DNA of 35,500 nt from Bifidobacteriaceae bacterium (GTDB taxonomy: Bacteria; Actinomycetota; Actinomycetes; Actinomycetales; Bifidobacteriaceae): positions 1 through 35,500 of the forward strand of contig JAQXZM010000070.1 of assembly GCA_029227215.1 (NCBI GenBank), given 5' to 3'. Shown here one piece after another: positions 25,853 through 32,934 of this stretch (its first letter is position 1; each line of letters starts with the position of its first letter). The position numbers and the translations under genes are program-made. The notes below the pieces were generated by a model. The model was not told the origin of the DNA. It searched no databases and saw only the letters and a program-made list of their open reading frames with translations.

Positions 25853-26611
25853 ATGGCATCGGTGCGTGACAATGCACAACGCCAGCCCGCACACTCCCAT
25901 GCACTAGAAACATTTGGGGCACTTGAGCCGCATGAGACACATCGGGCACATGAGGCACGTGAACAACGTGAACTGCACGATGCTCGCCACCAGGTCATGT
26001 TCCGCCCGGTGACGGAACGGGACGCGGATGCGCTCGCGGACCTCGACATGTACACGTGGTTTCCCAAGGAACTCTTTCCCTATGCGCAGACCCGGCATTA
26101 TGCCGCCCGGCTTGATGTACTCCACTTCCTGAAATCAAGCACCTACGGGGAAGTGGCGACGCTCAACGGCACAGTGCTGGGCGTGGTGCTCGGAGCCGTC
26201 GAAGGCAAGCGTCCCTTGCTGCCAGCCGCTGCCGAATGGTACCGCCAGGCACACGTCAACGCGCCGATGGTGCCCGGTGGCATCGCGGTGCGGCACAACC
26301 TCGACAAGGAGATCCGCACAGATCTTGCTTTGGAAGCCGGCGTACGCCAGGAAGTGCCCGCCGAGCTGCAGCTGTTCATCGTTTCCGCAGCCGCGCGTGG
26401 CAAAGGCGTGGGAGGCAGACTCTACAGCCGCTTCCTTGCGCATTTGCGTGACTGCGGCGCACAGCGGTACTTCCTGTACACCGACAGCGACTGTGACTAC
26501 GGTTTCTACGACGCCCACGGTCTGACCTGTGTGGCGCAGGGGACCGGCGACGACTACACCGGTTCGGGCAAAACACTCGACAAATTCATCTACGTCGGCT
26601 CCTCGAAGTAA
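25853..26611 (+). CDS. GNAT family N-acetyltransferase
   Basis: A predicted cytosolic acetyl-CoA-dependent N-acetyltransferase of 252 residues; the substrate is not evident. The acetyl-CoA binding signature is FIVSAAARGKGVGGRLYSRFL, where ARGKGVGG fits the R/Q-x-x-G-x-G/A loop of GNAT motif A. It is followed by a C-terminal YTDSDCDYGFYDAHGL segment typical of the family's motif B. The first 48 residues are His/Glu/Ala-rich and look like a variable extension. The ATG has GGAGGA upstream. A second SD (AAGGAG at 25820) and ATG (25834) just before it would give an 11-residue peptide overlapping this start, so a leader peptide is possible. The gene stands alone between adnB and an MFS permease. 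Confidence 0.82.
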   Translation: MASVRDNAQRQPAHSHALETFGALEPHETHRAHEAREQRELHDARHQVMFRPVTERDADALADLDMYTWFPKELFPYAQTRHYAARLDVLHFLKSSTYGEVATLNGTVLGVVLGAVEGKRPLLPAAAEWYRQAHVNAPMVPGGIAVRHNLDKEIRTDLALEAGVRQEVPAELQLFIVSAAARGKGVGGRLYSRFLAHLRDCGAQRYFLYTDSDCDYGFYDAHGLTCVAQGTGDDYTGSGKTLDKFIYVGSSK

Positions 26612-26711
26612 ACGCGGAAGCATCCTCCGAATCGTCCCTGTCATCTGCAGTCACGCCATCTGTTCGCATCGGAAAGCAACTGCGGGATAGGCAGCCAAGA
26701 CTTCGTTGGAT

Positions 26712-26749
26712 TTCGTCAAGGTTCGCCGAATTCGTCAAGATTCGCCAAG
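26712..26749. repeat. 19-bp direct repeat upstream of the MFS gene
   Basis: TTCGTCAAGGTTCGCCGAA at 26712 is repeated at 26731 with three changes, head to tail, 32 bases before the GTG start. The repeat could be a regulator site or simple slippage. Confidence 0.5.
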
Positions 26750-26780
26750 ACCAGACAAACTCGCCAGGAAAGGAACCATC

Positions 26781-28088
26781 GTGGCATCGCCCTATGCGCG
26801 CATCTTCTCCCTGCCAGGCACGCCGGCATTCGCTATCGCCGGCACAGTGGCGCGCCTTCCCATGTCCATGTCGAGCCTGGGCATCGTGCTCGCCGTGAAC
26901 GCCCTGTATGGCAATTGGACGGTCGCCGGCTCCATGAGCGCCGTATGCGTGCTCGCGATGGCAGCGGCGACACCCGTATATGCCAGGCTGTTCGACCGGC
27001 ACGGGCAGAGCCGCGTCGGCTGGCCCGCACTCGCCGCACAGGTCACGATGCTCGTGGCATTCGCGCTCGCCGCGGCGCTCCATGCACCGCTCGGGCTGCT
27101 GTATGTGCTTGCAGCTGGCATCGGTGCCACGCAGTTCGCGTTCGGCGCGCTCGTGCGCACCCGTTGGTCGTGGGCGCTGCGCAACAGTGACGATTCGTCG
27201 CTGCTCAACACCGCCTATGCCTTTGAATCCGCCGTTGACGAAGTGGCGTTCATCCTCGGCCCGATCCTCGCTGCCTGGGCGGCGACATCCATTCACCCTG
27301 TCGCACAATTCATCCTCGCGGCGATTGCCGTGGGTGGCGGGGGAGCGGCGTTCTTCCTGCAAAAGCGCACCGAGCCGCCCGTGGCGGTGCTCACACCGGT
27401 CGCCACCAGCACAAACACGAAGGCGGACGCTGTGAAGACAGATGCCGTGCAGCCCTCCGCCCGCTTCAGCACGGCGAACAAACGCAGCGCCTTGCAATTC
27501 CCTGGCATCGCGGCGCTCATGGTCATGTGGGTCGTGTTCAACGCCTGCTTCTCGATGTTCGACGTGTCGATGACCGACCTCACCAAGGAACTGGGCAAGG
27601 CCGGCATGGTGGGTGTGCAGCTCGCGATGTTCGCCGTCGGCTCGTGCATCGGCGCCCTGATCTTCGGCAGCATGCACCTGCACGGCTCCCATTGGAAGCG
27701 CCTTGCGATCCTGATGGTCTACCTCACCGCAGGGTTCTTCTTCATCCACCTCGCCGGCGACAACCTCGTGCTCATCGGCATCATCGAAGTCATCACGGGC
27801 CTGGGTGTCGCGCCCATCTACGCCACCGGCAACCTCATCGTCAAGCAGACGGTGCCCGCCGCTTTCCTCACCGAAGGGCTCTCGTGGCTGAGCACATCGG
27901 TGAACATCGGCCAATCCATCGGCTCAAGCATCGTGGGCGTGGTACTCGACGCACACGGCCCGGTCGCCGGCCTTGCGATGCCCATGTTCGCCACCGCGCT
28001 GTCGCTGCCGTTCATCGGCATCGCCGCCTGGAGCGCAAAACGCGGCATGAGCGGGCAGGTCACATCCGATGTGAGCGCGGCTCATTAG
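26781..28088 (+). CDS. MFS family permease
   Basis: An inner-membrane transporter of the major facilitator superfamily; its substrate is unknown. I chose the GTG at 26781 because AGGAAAGG sits upstream and the upstream residues of the longer frame are repeat-encoded. The 435-residue protein has about twelve hydrophobic segments in two bundles, separated by a hydrophilic loop near residues 195-240 (KRTEPPVAVL through KRSALQFP). A cytoplasmic YARLFDRHGQSRVG segment between early helices fits the G-x3-D-R/K-x-G-R-K-type loop 2-3 signature of MFS proteins. The overall look is of the drug- or sugar-efflux type. It is not evidently in an operon with the GNAT gene (169-bp gap) and lies 50 bp before dapB. 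Confidence 0.8.
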   Translation: MASPYARIFSLPGTPAFAIAGTVARLPMSMSSLGIVLAVNALYGNWTVAGSMSAVCVLAMAAATPVYARLFDRHGQSRVGWPALAAQVTMLVAFALAAALHAPLGLLYVLAAGIGATQFAFGALVRTRWSWALRNSDDSSLLNTAYAFESAVDEVAFILGPILAAWAATSIHPVAQFILAAIAVGGGGAAFFLQKRTEPPVAVLTPVATSTNTKADAVKTDAVQPSARFSTANKRSALQFPGIAALMVMWVVFNACFSMFDVSMTDLTKELGKAGMVGVQLAMFAVGSCIGALIFGSMHLHGSHWKRLAILMVYLTAGFFFIHLAGDNLVLIGIIEVITGLGVAPIYATGNLIVKQTVPAAFLTEGLSWLSTSVNIGQSIGSSIVGVVLDAHGPVAGLAMPMFATALSLPFIGIAAWSAKRGMSGQVTSDVSAAH

Positions 28089-28138
28089 GCTAGGGCATAG
28101 CAGAAAAGCAGCACCACTAACAGAAAGGAATCATCATC

Positions 28139-28885
28139 ATGACCAAGCGCGTATCCGTTGTCGGAGCGAAAGGCCGCATGGGTGCCACCGTCGTCGAAGC
28201 CGTCAAGGCCGCACCCGACATGGAGCTCGCCCTCACGCTCGACGCGGGAGACGACCTCACCCAGATCACCCCCGCCAACACCGACGTGGTGGTGGAGTTC
28301 ACCGTGCCCGCGGCAAGTCTGGGCAACGTGCTCACTCTCGTGGGCCAGGGCGTCGATGTGGTCGTCGGCACCACTGGTTGGACCGACGAGAAACTCGCGC
28401 AGGTGGGCCAGGCGCTCGCGGCGCATCCGAAGAACTCCGTGTTCATCGCCCCGAACTTCGCCATCTCCACCGTGCTCGCCGAACACTTCGCAGCACAGGC
28501 GGCGCGCTACTTCGAATCCGTGGAGATCGTGGAGATGCACCACCCCAACAAGGTGGACGCCCCCTCCGGCACCGCCATCCACACCGCACACGTCATCGCC
28601 GCCGCCCGCAAGGAGGCCTCGATGCCGCCGATTCCAGACAACACCCAGACCGACGGCGGTTCCCGCGGCCAGGTGGTGGACGGCATCCACGTGCACGCGG
28701 TGCGCCTGCGCGGCCTCAACGCCCACGAGGAAGTGCTTTTCGGCAACCCCGGCGAACAGCTCGTGCTGCGTGCCGACAGCTTCGACCGCAGCTCCTTCAT
28801 GCCCGGCGTGCTCCTCGCCGTGCGCCATGCCGGCGAGAACCCCGGCAAGGTGACCGTGGGCCTCGACTCCTACCTCGAGCTGTAG
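28139..28885 (+). CDS. dapB: 4-hydroxy-tetrahydrodipicolinate reductase
   Basis: It reduces 4-hydroxy-tetrahydrodipicolinate with NAD(P)H in the diaminopimelate/lysine pathway. The 248 residues open with the dinucleotide loop GAKGRMG (9-15). The catalytic signature EMHHPNKVDAPSGTA carries His134 and Lys138, equivalent to E. coli His159 and Lys163, so both catalytic residues are present. The SD GAAAGGA precedes the ATG. The length is slightly short of E. coli DapB and in the actinobacterial range. The gene for the preceding pathway step, dapA, follows. The last 16 bases including the stop are duplicated in tandem just downstream. Confidence 0.95.
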   Translation: MTKRVSVVGAKGRMGATVVEAVKAAPDMELALTLDAGDDLTQITPANTDVVVEFTVPAASLGNVLTLVGQGVDVVVGTTGWTDEKLAQVGQALAAHPKNSVFIAPNFAISTVLAEHFAAQAARYFESVEIVEMHHPNKVDAPSGTAIHTAHVIAAARKEASMPPIPDNTQTDGGSRGQVVDGIHVHAVRLRGLNAHEEVLFGNPGEQLVLRADSFDRSSFMPGVLLAVRHAGENPGKVTVGLDSYLEL

Positions 28886-28902
28886 GAACCTCGAGCTGTA
28901 GG
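28871..28902. repeat. 16-bp tandem duplication at the dapB stop
   Basis: The segment CCTCGAGCTGTAGGAA, holding the last codons and stop of dapB, occurs twice in a row. The first copy ends translation, so the second copy is non-coding. It looks like a recent slippage event. Confidence 0.75.
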
Positions 28903-28966
28903 AACCCGAACCGAAACCAGCCACACACGAGCCACGAAACAGGAACCATCCATGTTGGAAGAAACC

Positions 28967-28995
28967 TTGCAACCGTCTCACCCACGGGCTACCGT
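28967..28995 (+). promoter_or_regulatory. Promoter for leaderless dapA mRNA
   Basis: TTGCAA (28967-28972), a 17-bp spacer and TACCGT (28990-28995) form a strong sigma-A-type promoter. The -10 is exactly 7 bases from the ATG at 29003, the spacing typical of leaderless transcripts in Actinobacteria (TANNNT-N7-RTG). Confidence 0.65.
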
Positions 28996-29002
28996 TAAAG
29001 GC

Positions 29003-29908
29003 ATGACTGAAGCAACTTCTCATCTGCTTGATCCCGCGCCGTTCGGGCGCATCATTCCGGCCATGGTCACCCCTATGAAGGCTGATGGCGCCATTGATTA
29101 TGATGCCGCGCAGAACCTGGCCAAGCAGCTGGTGAAGGACGGGGCCGACGGCCTGCTCGTCAACGGCACGACCGGCGAATCGCCCTGCACCCACATGGAT
29201 GAGAAAATCGACCTCGTGCGCGCTGTCAAGGAAGCCGTGGGCGTGCCCGTGATCTCGGGCGCCGGCTCCAACGACACCGCGCACACCGTTCGCATGGTGG
29301 AGAACATCCAAGAGGCCGGCGCCGACGCGCTCCTCGTGGTGGCTCCGTACTACTCCCGCCCGTCGCAGCGCGGCATCCTTGAGCATTACAAGGCCGTGGA
29401 CGCCGTGGCTGAGAAGCCGTTCCTCGTCTACGACGTGCCGGGTCGCACCGGCGTGAAGATTGCCACCGAGACCTATGACGAGATCGCCAAGCTCAAGCAC
29501 GTCGCTGCCGTCAAGGACGCCACCGGCAACCTCGGCAACGCGCTCGAACGCCACAACCGCACCGGCCTCACCTGGTACTCCGGCGACGACGGCATCTTCC
29601 TGCCGTTCCTGTCGGTCGGCGCCGTCGGCGTCATCTCCGTCATCGCACACGTGGCCAGCAAGCCCATGCGCGAGCTCGTCGAGGCATTCGACCGCGGCGA
29701 CATCCGCGAGGCGCAGCGCATCGCCGCCCAGCTCGTGCCTCTCGTGCACGCGCTCAACGGCGACGGCTTCCAGGCCGTCATGGCGAAGGCAGCGCTCAAG
29801 GTCAGGGGCTACATCCCTTGCGCCGCGATGCGCCTGCCGAACGTCGAAGCGAACGAGGAACAATACAAGAAGGTCGAAGACGGCATGCGTGCCGCCGGTC
29901 TGCTCTGA
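29003..29908 (+). CDS. dapA: 4-hydroxy-tetrahydrodipicolinate synthase
   Basis: It condenses pyruvate with aspartate semialdehyde, the committed step to diaminopimelate and lysine. The 301-residue TIM barrel has NGTTGES (Thr56, Thr57), Tyr143 in YDVPGRTG and the Schiff-base Lys171 in VKDATGNLG, matching E. coli Thr44/Thr45, Tyr133 and Lys161. I chose the ATG at 29003, which directly follows a good promoter and leaves a family-typical N-terminus. An in-frame ATG at 28952, with AGGAA upstream, would add 17 residues and is the alternative, used if transcription comes from dapB. Two promoters and two starts may both operate. Confidence 0.93.
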   Translation: MTEATSHLLDPAPFGRIIPAMVTPMKADGAIDYDAAQNLAKQLVKDGADGLLVNGTTGESPCTHMDEKIDLVRAVKEAVGVPVISGAGSNDTAHTVRMVENIQEAGADALLVVAPYYSRPSQRGILEHYKAVDAVAEKPFLVYDVPGRTGVKIATETYDEIAKLKHVAAVKDATGNLGNALERHNRTGLTWYSGDDGIFLPFLSVGAVGVISVIAHVASKPMRELVEAFDRGDIREAQRIAAQLVPLVHALNGDGFQAVMAKAALKVRGYIPCAAMRLPNVEANEEQYKKVEDGMRAAGLL

Positions 29909-30281
29909 CCCAAGATCTGACCGTCGCCGGCAGGAAGCCACGGGATTGATTCCGCGCGATGAGCGATTCGGATGAGCGATTTAGATGCGCATTCCAACGG
30001 ATCGCCCATTGCCGCTGCAATCAATCCATCCGCCCGCTTCCCGCCGGCAGCACAGCACTGCCGCATAGCTCAGCGAAGCCGGCCGGCCAACGCGGGTGCC
30101 CAGCGTCACAGCATCGCTGGCGCATCGTGCGCAGACCGGCCGTGTGTGTGAATGTGAGGTTCGCGCATAGGGCGCGAACGAAAAAGCGCCGCGAGGCTCG
30201 CCTGCGGTGCGACGGCGCACGGGAAACCACGCCGTCGCCGGCAAACGGGCCGCACGGAGCGTAAGGAAAATAGAAACAGCT
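29909..30281. other. 373-bp gap between dapA and RNase J
   Basis: No gene is seen. The gap holds a 13-bp direct repeat GATGAGCGATTCG (29958, 29971), a perfect 7-bp hairpin TTCGCGC/GCGCGAA (30160-30166 and 30172-30178) and further GC-rich pairings (GCGCCG...CGGCGC) close to the rnj start. This looks like a long structured 5' leader for RNase J. I found no clear -35/-10 pair and no terminator for dapA. Confidence 0.5.
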
Positions 30282-32132
30282 ATGGCAGATACAAACCAAA
30301 AGCGAAACCCTGCGAAATCCCGGCGTTCGGCTGGCCCCCGCAGGTCCCGTGGCGGCAGGGGAGGCCGCCGCTCCGCCGCACCGCGTTCCCACGAAGTGGG
30401 CGGCAACCAGACCCCGGAGCTGGGGCTCGTGGCCCCTCCGAAGTACCGCAAGGGCTCGATGCGCATCGTGCCGCTCGGCGGCCTGGGCGAAATCGGACGC
30501 AACATGAACGTGGTCGAATACAACGGCCACATCCTCATCATCGACTGCGGCGTGCTCTTCCCCGAGGAGGAGCAGCCGGGCGTCGACCTGATCCTGCCTG
30601 ATTTCTCGTACATCAAGGACCGCCTCGACAAGGTCGACGGCATGGTGCTCACGCACGGCCACGAAGACCACATCGGCGGCGTGCCCTACCTGCTCAAGCT
30701 CCGTCCGGATATCCCGATCTACGGTTCCGAGCTCACGCTCGCCTTCGTCAAGGCGAAGTGCGACGAGCACAACATCACGCCGATCCTCCACGTGGTGGAA
30801 GGCCGCGACAAGGCTAAGGTGGGGCCGTTCAACCTCGAGTTCATCACGGTCACCCACTCCATCCCGGACGCGCTCGCCGTGTTCGTGCGCACGCCCGCCG
30901 GCAGCCTCATCGACACCGGCGACATCAAGCTCGACCAGCTGCCGCTCGACCACAAGATCACCGACCTCGTGGAATTCGGCCGCCTGGGCGAGAACCCCGG
31001 CGTCGACCTGTTCATGTGCGATTCGACCAACGCCGAGGTGCCTGGCTTCGTCAAGCCCGAGACCTCCATCGGCCCGGCACTCGACAAGGCGTTCTCCGAG
31101 GCGACGCGCAAGATCATCGTCGCATCGTTCTCCAGCCATGTGCATCGCGTGCAGCAGGTGGTCGACACCGCCCACAAGTACGGCCGCAAGGTCGTGTTCG
31201 TCGGCCGTTCGATGGTGCGCAACATGGCGATCGCCGCCGACAAGGGCTATCTGCACATCCCCGAAGGCACCGTCGTGGACCTCAAGAAGTCCGCCGACAT
31301 CCCGGACGACAAGATTGTCTACATGTGCACCGGTTCCCAGGGCGAGCCGCTGGCCGCCCTCGGCCGCATCGCCGACGGCAACCACCCGGACATCCACATC
31401 GAGGAGTTCGACACGGTGATCCTCGCCAGCTCGCTCATCCCGGGCAACGAGAACAGCGTGTACGGCGTCATCAACAAGCTTACCCGTCTGGGCGCCAAGG
31501 TCGTCAACCGCGACAATGCCGCGATTCACGTCTCCGGCCACGCCAACCAGGGCGAGCTGCTGTACCTGTACAACATCATCAAGCCCAAGTGCGCGATGCC
31601 GATCCACGGCGAGAACCGCCACCTGGTTGCCAATGGCCTCGTTGCCGTCAAGACCGGCGTGCCGCCGCAGAACGTCGTGCTCGCCGAGGATGGCGACGTG
31701 GTGGACCTCTACTACGGCCAGGCCGCGGTCGTCGGCTCCGTGCCGTGCGGCTACGTGTATGTGGATGGCGATTCCGTGGGAGAGCTCACCGAGGAGGACC
31801 TCGAGAAGCGCCGCATCCTGTCGGAGGAGGGCTTCGTCAGCTCGTTCGTGGTCGTCGACTCCGAGAACCACGACGTGGTGACCGAGCCGAAGATCTTCCT
31901 CAACGCAGTCGCCGAAGACGAGTCCAGCATCGAGTCCGTCAAGGACCAGATCGTGCGCGACCTCGAGGACGCCCTCATCCACGGCACCACCGACACGCAG
32001 AAGCTGCAGCAGGTCATGCGCCGCACGCTCGGCGCGTGGATCTCGCGCAAGTGGCATCGCCGTCCGATGATCGTGCCGGTCGTCGCCGACATCGCCGACA
32101 CGGAAGAAGCCGTGCCGCCCGTCACCGCCTAG
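30282..32132 (+). CDS. rnj: Ribonuclease J
   Basis: A cytosolic metallo-beta-lactamase/beta-CASP ribonuclease for mRNA decay and rRNA maturation, with both endo- and 5'-exonuclease activity in characterised relatives. The 616 residues show the zinc-binding HGHEDH (125-130), the downstream Ser/Asp motif near IDTGDIKLD, the beta-CASP segment around SSHVHRVQQVVDTA, and MPIHGENRHL containing the second-half His. The first 50 residues are Arg/Gly-rich (KRNPAKSRRSAGPRRSRGG), a basic extension common in actinobacterial RNase J and likely to bind RNA. The ATG at 30282 has AAGGA about 14 bases upstream, a long spacing; the open frame extends further upstream without a better start. A strong terminator follows at 32206. 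Confidence 0.95.
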   Translation: MADTNQKRNPAKSRRSAGPRRSRGGRGGRRSAAPRSHEVGGNQTPELGLVAPPKYRKGSMRIVPLGGLGEIGRNMNVVEYNGHILIIDCGVLFPEEEQPGVDLILPDFSYIKDRLDKVDGMVLTHGHEDHIGGVPYLLKLRPDIPIYGSELTLAFVKAKCDEHNITPILHVVEGRDKAKVGPFNLEFITVTHSIPDALAVFVRTPAGSLIDTGDIKLDQLPLDHKITDLVEFGRLGENPGVDLFMCDSTNAEVPGFVKPETSIGPALDKAFSEATRKIIVASFSSHVHRVQQVVDTAHKYGRKVVFVGRSMVRNMAIAADKGYLHIPEGTVVDLKKSADIPDDKIVYMCTGSQGEPLAALGRIADGNHPDIHIEEFDTVILASSLIPGNENSVYGVINKLTRLGAKVVNRDNAAIHVSGHANQGELLYLYNIIKPKCAMPIHGENRHLVANGLVAVKTGVPPQNVVLAEDGDVVDLYYGQAAVVGSVPCGYVYVDGDSVGELTEEDLEKRRILSEEGFVSSFVVVDSENHDVVTEPKIFLNAVAEDESSIESVKDQIVRDLEDALIHGTTDTQKLQQVMRRTLGAWISRKWHRRPMIVPVVADIADTEEAVPPVTA

Positions 32133-32205
32133 CGGTTGGCTGAGTTGGATCCCCGATTCGGGCGACGCCGTAATCCAAGCGAATCCAAGCGATGGCTTGC
32201 AAGGA

Positions 32206-32240
32206 AGGTGCCCAGACCTCATTGGTCTGGGCACCTTTGT
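32206..32240 (+). terminator. Rho-independent terminator of rnj
   Basis: A perfect 13-bp stem (32206-32218 with 32224-32236, core GGTGCCCAGACC) with a 5-base loop is followed by a T-rich tail, TTTGTTGTT. It lies 74 bp after the RNase J stop. Confidence 0.9.
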
Positions 32241-32299
32241 TGTTCGGATGCCATTAAGCGAGACATCGTTCATGCTGTGGGCATTGGAGGCCGATGGAT

Positions 32300-32640
32300 G
32301 TGTGCAAATGTCTGCATCGGTGTTGTCCCTCGCCTCGGTGCATGGGTTTGCGAAGGTCTGTATGGTCGAATCGGTGTGCGATTGGTACTGAGGGTGTCGG
32401 AAAGATCTGCACGGACGATCCGGTTCATGCCGGTGCAGAGGCTTGCGAACGTTTGGATGGTCGGATTATGGTTCCGCAGGGTCTGAGGGTATCGGAAACG
32501 TCTGCACGGGAGGTCGGGCTCGTGCTAGTGCAGAGGTTTGCATACGTTTGGATGGTCGGATGATGGTTCCGCGGGGTCGAAGGATGTCGGAAACGTCTGC
32601 ACGACCGGTCGGGCTCGTGCTGGCGCATGGGTTTGTGAAG
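32300..32640. repeat. 95-bp tandem array, about 3.5 units
   Basis: TCTGCA anchors recur at 32311, 32406, 32501 and 32596, and GTGCA/GCGCA anchors at 32338, 32433, 32528 and 32623, all exactly 95 bp apart. The units starting at 32433 and 32528 share about 82 of 95 bases; outer units are more diverged. Within a unit, GTGCAGA near the start can pair with TCTGCAC near base 69, extended by CGTTT/AAACG across a bulge. Confidence 0.85.
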
Positions 32641-32739
32641 ATCCAATCGTTGGGTCATCGTTTGCCTCAAACGGAACCTCGAGAATAAGCCGGTGGAACC
32701 GCAAAATAAAATCATGAAGTGGAAATAAATGTAGAATCC

Positions 32740-32786
32740 AACACTTTTTTCCAGAAAAAAGTGTAAGAATCAACACTTTTTTCCAG
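32740..32786. repeat. AT-rich direct and inverted repeats forming alternative hairpins
   Basis: AACACTTTTTTCCAG occurs at 32740 and 32772. Between the copies, AAAAAAGTGT (32755-32764) is the exact complement of ACACTTTTTT and can pair with either copy, but not both. The downstream pairing ends in a T-tract and could act as a weak terminator. Confidence 0.6.
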
Positions 32787-32804
32787 TTCGGGCTTCTTGG
32801 TACG

Positions 32805-32841
32805 AAAAAGGGTCTGCGATGTGTGGTCATCGCAGACCCTT
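32805..32841 (-). terminator. Rho-independent terminator of putP
   Basis: A perfect 14-bp stem (32808-32821 with 32828-32841, core GGGTCTGCGATG) with a 6-base loop. Read on the minus strand it ends in a run of T (the A-run at 32805-32809 on the plus strand), so it terminates putP, 94 bp past its stop. Confidence 0.88.
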
Positions 32842-32934
32842 CTAGCTGTCTGGAGTTCATGGGAGTCCGGACGACGGCATAAGTCAGGGTATTAATCGAC
32901 CGCCGCCCAGGCTTTTCCGAATGGTGCTAGAGCC

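Larger units (their letters stand above)
32133..32934. other. 802-bp intergenic region between converging rnj and putP
   Basis: In order it contains the rnj terminator, a 95-bp tandem array, an AT-rich hairpin island (32700-32790) and the putP terminator. Small frames of 60-116 codons cross the array, but the 95-bp period is not a multiple of three, so they are not credible genes. Confidence 0.8.

Noticed and set aside
32136-32563. Plus-strand frames of 64-116 codons after rnj
   Set aside because: They cross the rnj terminator and the 95-bp array, whose period breaks any frame. They have no SD or homology.
32300-32640. CRISPR array
   Set aside because: The whole 95-bp unit is repeated and diverged along its length. 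There are no short identical repeats separated by unique spacers, and no cas genes are present.
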